5,237 nucleotides of DNA, from contig JABHNP010000006.1 in assembly GCA_018694455.1 (NCBI GenBank), positions 1-5,237 on the forward strand. Reading direction: 5' to 3'. Position 1 is the first letter of the stretch, and each line of letters opens with the position of its first letter. This DNA comes from Planctomycetaceae bacterium (GTDB taxonomy: Bacteria > Planctomycetota > Planctomycetia > Pirellulales > UBA1268). Positions 1 to 5,237 of this stretch are shown here, one piece after another. The notes under the pieces are model-generated. The model searched no databases, was not told the origin of the DNA, and saw nothing but the letters and a program-made list of their open reading frames with translations. The translations under genes and the position numbers were made by a program.

Positions 1-920
1 CGATAGTTCTCCTCGAGTCGAACAACTGTGGCGCCTGGCCAGCGAGTTGGGAAATCAAGAATATGAGAGATCTGCGCGCCCCTCCATGCATAAATCGATT
101 GGTCATCGTCACCGACAACACAGAGGCTTCTATGGTCACGGGCAAGAGCTGAGAGAATACGTTCCTGAATACCACTCGTGTCTTGGTACTCATCAACCAG
201 AATGTGATCGAAGCGAGTTGCTTCTTGTTGCCGAATGGCATCATCTTGTTCGAAAAGCTGGTCAACAAGGAGAAGTAAGTCATCAAAGTCGACGGCACCG
301 ACACCTTGCATGAGTCGTTGATAACGCTGATATCCTGCTGCCGCAAGATCCCAGGAATCATCGGCATCAACAGAGAGGGTGTCAAAAACCTCATTTGGTC
401 CAACGCCGCGGCTTTTCCATCGGCTCATACGGTCAAGGAGATCAGCCGGTCGCAGGGTTGCTTCAGCTACTTTCAACTCTTTGAGTACTCTTCGAGCAGT
501 CGTTTCTTGTTCCCCGCGGTTCACAATCACGAAACGTTGCGGATAGCCAGCCCGTTCAGCATGCCGACGAAGAATACGAACGCAGAGCGAATGTATGGTG
601 GATATTTCAGGCTTCTTGGGCTGGAAATCCTTCTTTTTGTCTTTTGTTGGCTTGCGCTTTGTGTCAAATCTCTTGCCAATACGCAGCACCATTTCGCGGG
701 CTGCTTTATTAGTGAATGTAACCGCTAGAATTCGTTCGGGTGGTGTGCCTTGTCGAACAAGGTGAAGTATTCGAGAAATGACAACACGGGTCTTGCCTGT
801 TCCCGCTCCAGCGAGAACAAGTAGAGGCCCTACGGGGGCTAGAACTGCTTCCATTTGAGCAGGATTCAGGCCCCGATGAGGGTTCGTTCGGTGGTTTGAG
901 TAGGTTTCTTTCGTTGGCAT
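1..920 (-). CDS. UvrD/PcrA-like superfamily 1 ATP-dependent DNA helicase, N-terminal part (cut by window edge)
   Basis: This is a 3'-5' DNA helicase of the UvrD/PcrA/Rep type, which uses ATP to unwind DNA during repair and replication restart in the cytoplasm. The visible 306 residues carry the family motifs in order: Q motif (LNPAQ, residues 18-22), Walker A AGAGTGKT (37-44, Lys43), motif Ia TFTNKAAREM (68-77), a TIHSLC segment (108-113), Walker B VDEYQDTS (242-249 region), motif III VGDDDQSIYAWRGA (269-282) and the beginning of motif IV (LEENY, 302-306). The remaining half (domains 2A/2B and motifs V-VI) lies beyond position 1. ATG 920 is chosen because an in-frame TAG lies seven codons upstream and the Q motif follows at the expected distance. 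No clear Shine-Dalgarno sequence precedes it. A Lys-rich stretch at residues 88-103 between motif Ia and TIHSLC is unusual. Whether it is UvrD, PcrA or Rep cannot be settled from this half. Confidence 0.95.
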   Translation of the reverse strand, partial: MPTKETYSNHRTNPHRGLNPAQMEAVLAPVGPLLVLAGAGTGKTRVVISRILHLVRQGTPPERILAVTFTNKAAREMVLRIGKRFDTKRKPTKDKKKDFQPKKPEISTIHSLCVRILRRHAERAGYPQRFVIVNRGEQETTARRVLKELKVAEATLRPADLLDRMSRWKSRGVGPNEVFDTLSVDADDSWDLAAAGYQRYQRLMQGVGAVDFDDLLLLVDQLFEQDDAIRQQEATRFDHILVDEYQDTSGIQERILSALARDHRSLCVVGDDDQSIYAWRGAQISHILDFPTRWPGATVVRLEENY

Positions 921-963
921 GGCTGTCAGTATTGTTGGACTCTACCACACTGTTAGGGTCACC

Positions 964-992
964 TTGACGCTCCGCCTCAAGAAGCGTCTATT
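964..992 (+). promoter_or_regulatory. Candidate sigma70-like promoter for the TPR/pseudouridine synthase operon, with overlapping inverted repeat
   Basis: TTGACG at 964-969 (5 of 6 to the -35 consensus) is separated by 17 bases from TCTATT at 987-992 (4 of 6 to the -10 consensus), which would put the transcript start near position 999, about 70 bases before the TPR gene. An inverted repeat GACGCTCC (966-973) / GAAGCGTC (981-988), with one mismatch and a 7-base gap, covers the -35 and the edge of the -10. It could be an operator or only a chance hairpin. Prediction is from sequence alone; planctomycete promoters are often poorly matched to this consensus. Confidence 0.35.
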
Positions 993-1069
993 TGGCGTAG
1001 AAGTAATGGTAGTTTGCGCATTCGCTACATAGCGGCGAGCGCGGTAAAAATACACGAATGGAGAACGCG

Positions 1070-1855
1070 ATGAAGTCGGAACGTCGGCACGAACTGCAGG
1101 AAAACGACCTGTCCGAGCGAGTTGAACATCTTTCAGAGCGTTTGCGTCCGTACGTGACACCAATTCTTACCGTTGCCATCGGTAGCCTTACCCTCGTTTT
1201 AATTGGTCTTTTTGTGTCTGCTCGTTGGGAGGCGACCCGCTCAGAAAGCTGGGATACCTGTCTCTCCGCGCTTGTAACTGGGGATCAGGAAGGGTTTCGA
1301 GAAGTCATTCTTCGGTATCCTGATACGCCTGCAGCACAGTGGGCCGAACTGATTTTGGCCGACAGCACATTATCTGAGGCCACAGATCTACTTTTTACAA
1401 AGCTGAACCCTGCCAATGACGTTGCTCGTGAGCGTCTTGAGCGAGCCGCTGCAGCGTATGCCGATGTGTTGTCACAGCGACCAACTGGCATGGTTGCAGA
1501 GCGTGCGACGATGGGGCTTGCAAAAGCTCGTGAAAGCCTCGGAGATTTAGATCAGGCCCGTCGTGGGTATGAAGCTGTTGCCAATGAATTTCCTTCAAGC
1601 CCGATGGCACAGATGGCAGCGGAGCACGCAGAGGACCTCGGTCGAGATAAAACAAAAGCTTTCTATACCTGGTTTGCTGAACAACGAGTAGCCAATGCGG
1701 TGCAAGAAGAATCTGCTGCACCGAAAGACAGCCAGCCAGGTGAGAGCCAGCAGTCAGCGAATCCTCTGAAGAACGAAGATACTCAAGAGAAGACACCTCC
1801 AAAGGAAAACAAAGCGGACGTCACAGTCCAACCTGAAAGTGCATCAGAGGAGTGA
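1070..1855 (+). CDS. Single-pass membrane protein with TPR-like repeats
   Basis: A 261-residue inner-membrane protein of unknown precise function. It has a short charged cytoplasmic N-terminus (MKSERRHELQEND), one transmembrane helix at about residues 31-51 (ILTVAIGSLTLVLIGLFVSA), then a soluble helical region predicted to lie outside the cytoplasm. Residues about 120-137 and 145-174 read as TPR-like helical pairs; the clearest is the segment with AKARESLGDLDQARRGYEAV. The last 50 residues are a polar, disordered-looking tail rich in Gln, Glu, Lys, Pro and Ser. The ATG at 1070 is preferred over the in-frame ATG at 1058 because GGAG (1060-1063) sits 6 bases before it, while 1058 has no such site. 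TPR proteins of this shape usually act as scaffolds in envelope complexes, and the overall plan resembles YfgM-type proteins, but no specific partner can be named. It ends three bases before the synthase start and is probably its operon leader. Confidence 0.85.
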   Translation: MKSERRHELQENDLSERVEHLSERLRPYVTPILTVAIGSLTLVLIGLFVSARWEATRSESWDTCLSALVTGDQEGFREVILRYPDTPAAQWAELILADSTLSEATDLLFTKLNPANDVARERLERAAAAYADVLSQRPTGMVAERATMGLAKARESLGDLDQARRGYEAVANEFPSSPMAQMAAEHAEDLGRDKTKAFYTWFAEQRVANAVQEESAAPKDSQPGESQQSANPLKNEDTQEKTPPKENKADVTVQPESASEE

Positions 1856-1861
1856 CCGCTG
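1846..1861 (+). promoter_or_regulatory. Ribosome binding site deciding a CTG start for the pseudouridine synthase
   Basis: AGAGGAG at 1846-1852 is a near-ideal Shine-Dalgarno sequence. It lies in the last Glu codons of the TPR gene, and the spacing from its last base to CTG 1859 is 6 bases. The TGA of the TPR gene (1853-1855) falls between them, so translation is probably coupled. No ATG, GTG or TTG exists in the synthase frame between this TGA and GTG 1952. Confidence 0.6.
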
Positions 1862-2893
1862 GATACCGAACCCACAGATTCAACACTGAATCCCGGCGAT
1901 GAAATATCTTTTTCCGTTGATGAGGCAGCCGCTGGTGTACGGCTCGATCAGGTGCTCAGTCAACGGTTTCGTACGTATAGTCGTTCGTATCTCGCTCGGG
2001 TGATTGACCGCGGTGCGGTACGTGTCGACGGAATCACTGCCAAAGCATCTTTGAAATTGAAGGAAGGGTCGGTTGTCTGCTTTACTGTCCCAGAACCCCC
2101 TCGGAGTGGACCTGAGGCCGAGGAAATGCCACTCAATTTCGTATTCATTGATGACGTTATGGCGGTCGTCGATAAGCCGCCTGGAATGGTAGTACATCCT
2201 GCAAAGGGGAACTGGAAGGGAACGCTTGCCGGCGGCTTGAAGTGGCATCTCGAACGGAGGGATTCAAAACCTGTCACAAAAGAGGGTCTTTCGCATGCAG
2301 GTGGCCCTACGCGGCCTGGAATTGTTCATCGTCTCGACAGAGACACAAGTGGTGTCATTGTTGTTGCTCGAAATGACGTATCGCATCACAGACTTGCAAA
2401 GCAGTTTGAACATCGGTCAGTAGAGAAGACGTACTTTGCAATAACGCAGGGTCAGCCGGAGTTAGATCAGGATGAAATTCGCTTGTCGATTGGGGCGCAT
2501 CCATACCAGAGGGAGAAAATGGCGATTCGCAGCGGTCATTCAACGAGTCGCGAAGCAGTCACCCGATTTGAAGTTCTTGAACGGTTCAAAGGTGCCGCGT
2601 TTGTGAAACTTCTTCCTAAGACTGGCCGGACACATCAGATTCGTGTGCACCTTGCAGCAATTGGATGTCCTGTTCTCGCAGATGCACTTTACAGCGGACG
2701 TTCGTCCATTGAGTCGAAGTTTTTTGGCGGACCGCAGAGCCCTCCCATTATTCTCTGTCGCCAGGCATTACATGCTGCAACATTGACACTCAATCATCCT
2801 ACGACGGGCGAGCGAGTGACTTTCTCGTCACCTCTTCCGGCGGATATTCAAGACATGCTTGACGTGCTACGGAAGCATGCATCTCTTTCATAA
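1859..2893 (+). CDS. RluA/RluD-family 23S rRNA-type pseudouridine synthase, apparent CTG start
   Basis: This enzyme isomerises uridine to pseudouridine in RNA, most likely in 23S rRNA as for RluD and RluC, in the cytoplasm. With the CTG start it has 344 residues, close to the usual RluD length. An S4 RNA-binding domain occupies about residues 15-80 (FSVDEAAAGVRLDQVL, then SRSYLARVIDRGAVRVDG). The catalytic domain has DKPPGMVVHP (105-114), the signature HRLDRDTSG (157-165) with Asp160 as the expected catalytic nucleophile, and GRTHQIRVHL (256-265). The S4 start lies upstream of the first conventional start (GTG 1952), so a start there would remove the first strand and helix of the domain. CTG 1859 has a strong ribosome binding site and gives a hydrophilic N-terminus. 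The gene is in the same frame as the TPR gene, separated by one TGA. The exact target uridines cannot be read from sequence; RluD is the nearest familiar type. Confidence 0.92.
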   Translation: MDTEPTDSTLNPGDEISFSVDEAAAGVRLDQVLSQRFRTYSRSYLARVIDRGAVRVDGITAKASLKLKEGSVVCFTVPEPPRSGPEAEEMPLNFVFIDDVMAVVDKPPGMVVHPAKGNWKGTLAGGLKWHLERRDSKPVTKEGLSHAGGPTRPGIVHRLDRDTSGVIVVARNDVSHHRLAKQFEHRSVEKTYFAITQGQPELDQDEIRLSIGAHPYQREKMAIRSGHSTSREAVTRFEVLERFKGAAFVKLLPKTGRTHQIRVHLAAIGCPVLADALYSGRSSIESKFFGGPQSPPIILCRQALHAATLTLNHPTTGERVTFSSPLPADIQDMLDVLRKHASLS

Positions 2894-2918
2894 CATCTGG
2901 TAGGTTTCCAAATGTTTT
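2892..2918. terminator. Candidate bidirectional hairpin between convergent genes
   Basis: AACATCTGG (2892-2900) can pair with CCAAATGTT (2908-2916) with one mismatch around a 7-base loop, followed on the plus strand by four T residues (2915-2918). The left arm begins inside the TAA of the pseudouridine synthase and the right arm ends just before the TAA of the histidine kinase on the other strand, so it fills the 23-base gap. The stem is AT-rich and the T run short, so it would be a weak terminator. No other terminator is visible here. Confidence 0.35.
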
Positions 2919-4665
2919 AGGGTGTCAAGGAGGCGTCGAAATCAGAAGGCAACTGCATGTCGGTCACGGTACCTTGGTTGCCTTTGGCGGCGTGTTCTCC
3001 GAACATGAGGGGAAAAGATAGTGTGAAGCAAGTTCCCTGAGAAGGTGTGCTTTCTACAAAAATATCACCACCGTGTTCCCGTAAGATTTTTTGACTTACA
3101 GTGAGTCCAAGCCCAGTGCCTTTGGCGCCTTTTGTGGATACAAAGAGATTAAATATATTCGGTAAAGTCCCTGCCGGTATCCCTGGGCCGTTGTCAGTAA
3201 TTACAACTCGCACAACTTCATTTTTTTCATCGATCGCAGTTATGATCTCAACTTTTCCATGAGGTTGCTCTTCGACGGCATCAATGGCATTTGTAACGAC
3301 ATTTAGAACAGCGCGTGAAATACCTTCTGTATCAAAAAGAAGGATAGGGAAGTCCTGAGGTGTTTGACAGCGGATAGAAATGCCTGCATCTTCCGCCCGC
3401 TGCGTTACTGTTTCGACAATATCCACAAGCAATGACGTCATGTCCGAAGGTGTCGGATCGGGCTTTCTGTCTTTGCTGAAAGAAAGCATGTCCATCACGA
3501 GTGATGAGATTTTATGCTGATTTCTGTTTACAATCCCCCAACCTTTATCGGCTACTGCAAGGTCTTGTTTTTCGAGTCCCATCTCGACAAGGTAACTTCC
3601 TCCCTGGATTCCTTGCAGAATATTTTTAATGTGATGTGAGAGGGTTGCTATGGTCTGCCCGACAGCAGCAAGTCGTTCTGACTGTACCATTGCTGAATAG
3701 TAAGTTGTATCTTCGACAGCAAGTGCGGCCTGGTGACCAATTGCTACCATTAGTTTGAGATGTTCATTTGTGAAGTGCTGGCCGCCTTCGGCCATGATTT
3801 TGCCCAATGGAGTCAGTGTGTCAACGTAAAGAACACCGATTTGACCGTACCTGCCCTGCATCGGAACACAGATCGCTTCATGAACTCCAGTTCGCAAGAC
3901 GCTCTGCCCGGAACGAAAGCGGTCGTCTCCTTGGGCATTGCTTGTGAGAACGCCTTCATGACGTTCGAGAACGTAATCAAGAATTGTGCGACTTATGGTC
4001 ATCGATGATTTTTCACCAGACTCACGATCACGCCGTGCTTTGGTAATTAGCTGTCCACTTTCTTCGTCTCGTAACATAATGCAGCCACGATCAGCTTCGA
4101 GCCAATCAAAGATGAGCTGAAGTATTCGGTCAAGAAGTTCATCAATATCGAGTGTGTGGCTCACCGCAAGTGCAGTCCGATACATCACATCAAGATTATT
4201 TTGAGCCTGGGCAAGCCAGTGGTTTTGAGTGTCATCTTCCGGGAGAGGTGGCAGATTCGGCCCTAGTTTGTCTGGAATGGCAGCAATGATACGCGAGCCA
4301 TCATTTTCGGAGTTTGATCCAACTATCTCAACGTTCGTAGGTGGGATAAAGCCGCTCTCTCCTCGGGAGTATAGAAAGACCGTGCGGCCAATTTGGATGC
4401 GATCTCCTGACCGAAGCTCTGATTCAGAAATACGGCGACTGTTGAGAAAAGTTCCGTTTGAACTATCAAGATCAACTAGAAGATAGGTGGCGTCATGTTT
4501 CCGGATTTCGGCATGCCTCCTGGACGCTTCGTGGTCCTCTACGGCAATGCTGTTACCTTTTTCACGTCCGATTCCAATGGTTTGTTCGCCACCAGTCGGA
4601 GCAAGTTGAGCAAGGTCAAAGTGGCTTCCGTGGCCATGGCCTTGAATGACATACAGCGAGGGCAC
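2917..4665 (-). CDS. FHA-GAF sensor histidine kinase
   Basis: A soluble cytoplasmic histidine kinase of 582 residues, with no membrane segment, receiver domain or DNA-binding domain. Domains in order: FHA (about 28-92, with GR at 33-34, SRRH at 48-51 and SSNGT at 68-72), which in this family binds phosphothreonine peptides; a linker; GAF (about 169-319), a ligand-binding or dimerisation sensor fold; HisKA with LSHHIKN (342-348), His344 being the likely phosphoacceptor; and HATPase_c with an N box (NVVTNAIDAV, 455-464), G1 DNGPG (491-495) and G2 KGTGLGL (515-521). All catalytic boxes are intact. GTG 4665 is preferred: it follows GGGAG at 7 bases and gives MPSLYVIQG, the way I recall FHA proteins of this type beginning. 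ATG 4713 would add 16 residues and lies within a promoter-like sequence. No response regulator is adjacent, so the partner is unknown. The tail after about residue 555 is unstructured-looking. Confidence 0.93.
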   Translation of the reverse strand: MPSLYVIQGHGHGSHFDLAQLAPTGGEQTIGIGREKGNSIAVEDHEASRRHAEIRKHDATYLLVDLDSSNGTFLNSRRISESELRSGDRIQIGRTVFLYSRGESGFIPPTNVEIVGSNSENDGSRIIAAIPDKLGPNLPPLPEDDTQNHWLAQAQNNLDVMYRTALAVSHTLDIDELLDRILQLIFDWLEADRGCIMLRDEESGQLITKARRDRESGEKSSMTISRTILDYVLERHEGVLTSNAQGDDRFRSGQSVLRTGVHEAICVPMQGRYGQIGVLYVDTLTPLGKIMAEGGQHFTNEHLKLMVAIGHQAALAVEDTTYYSAMVQSERLAAVGQTIATLSHHIKNILQGIQGGSYLVEMGLEKQDLAVADKGWGIVNRNQHKISSLVMDMLSFSKDRKPDPTPSDMTSLLVDIVETVTQRAEDAGISIRCQTPQDFPILLFDTEGISRAVLNVVTNAIDAVEEQPHGKVEIITAIDEKNEVVRVVITDNGPGIPAGTLPNIFNLFVSTKGAKGTGLGLTVSQKILREHGGDIFVESTPSQGTCFTLSFPLMFGEHAAKGNQGTVTDMQLPSDFDASLTP

Positions 4666-4711
4666 AGGACAGCTCCCAGAAGAATCGATTTTTATACCCC
4701 TCTTTTTTATC

Positions 4712-4720
4712 ATTCTAGCA
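4712..4720 (-). promoter_or_regulatory. Candidate extended -10 promoter of the histidine kinase gene
   Basis: On the minus strand TGC followed by TAGAAT (hexamer at 4717-4712) forms an extended -10 element, 5 of 6 to the consensus. No good -35 is present at 16-18 bases upstream. It would start transcription near 4705, downstream of ATG 4713 but upstream of GTG 4665. A second possible -10, TATAAA at 4696-4691, is also inside the longer reading frame. Confidence 0.35.
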
Positions 4721-4770
4721 TATGTACAGAGACTTGGCTTGTTACAGTTAAAGGTACGGTGAAAAAAGAT

Positions 4771-4799
4771 TTCACGTCATTGTTCGACGCTGCTAAAAT
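4771..4799 (+). promoter_or_regulatory. Candidate promoter of the secreted peptidase gene
   Basis: TTCACG at 4771-4776 (4 of 6 to the -35) is 17 bases from TAAAAT at 4794-4799 (5 of 6 to the -10), which is preceded by TGC and so is also an extended -10. Transcription would begin near 4806. The palindrome GTGAAA-N5-TTTCAC (4759-4775) overlaps the -35 and could be a regulator site. Confidence 0.35.
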
Positions 4800-4986
4800 G
4801 CCGTGTGTGGTGTTTAAAAACATAAGATAAGTGGTGCGGTGGAGAGTCATGATGAGCTTGCCAATGGTGCTATCGAGGGGTGTTCGGGCTGTGTTTCAGA
4901 AGAACGCACGAGATTGTTCGGTGCGACCGTTGATTACGGTTATGGCATGTGCTGAATCCACAAAAACGAGCCCTTGGCGGAACGAG

Positions 4987-5237
4987 ATGAATCGCCGCAA
5001 TTCTGTATCGTTGTCGTGCAGGCATGCCATCACACTTTTAAGTTGGTGTGGGCTCTCGATTTGTTTGTTCGCCATGAGTGCTGCATTTGCAGAGCCGGGG
5101 CTCGATGTGGTGGACAACGACCGAGAAGATCGGCTGCGGGCTGATGTGACATGGCTTGCTGCTCCGGAGAGAGAGGGTCGTGGGCCCGGTACCCAAGGAA
5201 TTCTTGATGCGGCAGCTTGGATCGGACAGCAGTTTGC
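4987..5237 (+). CDS. Secreted M28-family-like metallopeptidase, N-terminal part (cut by window edge)
   Basis: Only 83 codons are visible. The first 35 residues form a Sec signal peptide: basic n-region MNRR, hydrophobic core (ITLLSWCGLSICLFAM), and a likely signal peptidase I site AFA|EP; there is no lipobox. The mature start reads LRADVTWLAAPEREGRGPGTQG followed by AAAWIGQQF, which matches the conserved N-terminus of M28 zinc aminopeptidases (an LxAdVxyLas, then EGRgpGT, then AAxyIxxxF pattern). The metal ligands lie beyond the window, so the call rests on this pattern alone. The protein would act in the periplasm or outside the cell. ATG 4987 is chosen for the signal peptide and codon composition. 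ATG 4852, in the same open frame, has GGAG (4841-4844) at 7 bases and would add 45 residues before the signal peptide; this alternative cannot be dismissed. Confidence 0.65.
   Translation, partial: MNRRNSVSLSCRHAITLLSWCGLSICLFAMSAAFAEPGLDVVDNDREDRLRADVTWLAAPEREGRGPGTQGILDAAAWIGQQF

Larger units (their letters stand above)
4666..4986. other. Divergent intergenic control region
   Basis: About 320 bases lie between the kinase start and the peptidase start, transcribed outward on both sides. I see two promoter candidates (listed separately), an interrupted palindrome GTGAAA/TTTCAC at 4759-4764 and 4770-4775, and a 5' leader of roughly 180 bases for the peptidase. The part from 4852 to 4986 is open in the peptidase frame, but its first codon position is only about half G or C (22 of 45), against 31 of 37 in the first mature peptidase codons, so it does not look coding. 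No tRNA, riboswitch or repeat was recognised. Confidence 0.55.

Noticed and set aside
306..728. Plus-strand open frame of 140 codons opposite the helicase
   Set aside because: It is antisense to conserved helicase motifs, and its composition follows the reversed helicase codons.
709..948. Minus-strand open frame of 79 codons rich in Ser and Arg
   Set aside because: It lies in another frame over the helicase N-terminus, whose Q motif and Walker A are unmistakable; it has no family features.
1023..1034. Small palindrome CGCT-ACAT-AGCG before the TPR gene
   Set aside because: A 4-base stem is expected by chance and has no supporting context.
1395..1802. Minus-strand open frame of 135 codons
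   Set aside because: It is antisense to the TPR gene, which has a transmembrane helix, TPR-like repeats and a ribosome binding site.
1853..1855. Possible recoded TGA (alternative genetic code)
   Set aside because: No internal TGA occurs in any of the genes, and both adjacent products are complete domains, so TGA acts as a normal stop.
1880..2277. Two minus-strand open frames of 122 and 105 codons
   Set aside because: Both are antisense to the S4 and early catalytic regions of the pseudouridine synthase, with no recognisable domains.
4896..5117. Minus-strand open frame of 73 codons beside the kinase upstream region
   Set aside because: It is antisense to the peptidase signal peptide and leader, has no convincing start signal and no known family pattern.

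Overview
The window looks like an ordinary chromosomal stretch of a Gram-negative-type bacterium, most likely a planctomycete (Planctomycetota) or a close relative. The basis is a histidine kinase built as FHA-GAF-HisKA-HATPase, a membrane-anchored TPR protein directly upstream of an RluA-family gene, and a secreted M28-like peptidase. This placement is inference from gene content, not from a database search. Base composition is balanced, around 50% GC. I see no rRNA, tRNA, CRISPR array, insertion sequence or phage gene.

Layout. (1) Positions 1-920, minus strand: the N-terminal 306 codons of a UvrD/PcrA-type superfamily 1 DNA helicase, cut by the left window edge. (2) Positions 921-1069: a short divergent intergenic region with a candidate sigma70-like promoter overlapped by an inverted repeat. 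(3) Positions 1070-2893, plus strand: a two-gene unit. A single-pass membrane TPR protein is followed, three bases after its TGA, by an RluA/RluD-type pseudouridine synthase. The synthase has no ATG, GTG or TTG able to preserve its S4 domain and appears to start at CTG 1859. (4) Positions 2894-2916: a 23-base convergent gap holding a small hairpin whose left arm begins in the synthase stop codon and whose right arm ends just before the kinase stop codon. (5) Positions 2917-4665, minus strand: an FHA-GAF sensor histidine kinase, better started at GTG 4665 than at ATG 4713. (6) Positions 4666-4986: a roughly 320-base divergent control region with two oppositely oriented extended -10 promoter candidates. 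(7) Positions 4987-5237, plus strand: the signal peptide and first mature residues of a probable M28-family metallopeptidase, cut by the right edge.

How the genes relate. The TPR protein and the pseudouridine synthase are likely co-transcribed and translationally coupled, since the synthase ribosome binding site lies inside the last codons of the TPR gene. The helicase (DNA repair), synthase (rRNA modification), kinase (signalling) and peptidase (periplasmic or extracellular proteolysis) do not form an obvious pathway. I found no convincing undescribed multi-gene system. The points most worth a second look are the non-canonical start of the pseudouridine synthase, with a same-frame TGA joining it to the TPR gene, and the orphan FHA-GAF kinase with an HHIKN-type H-box.
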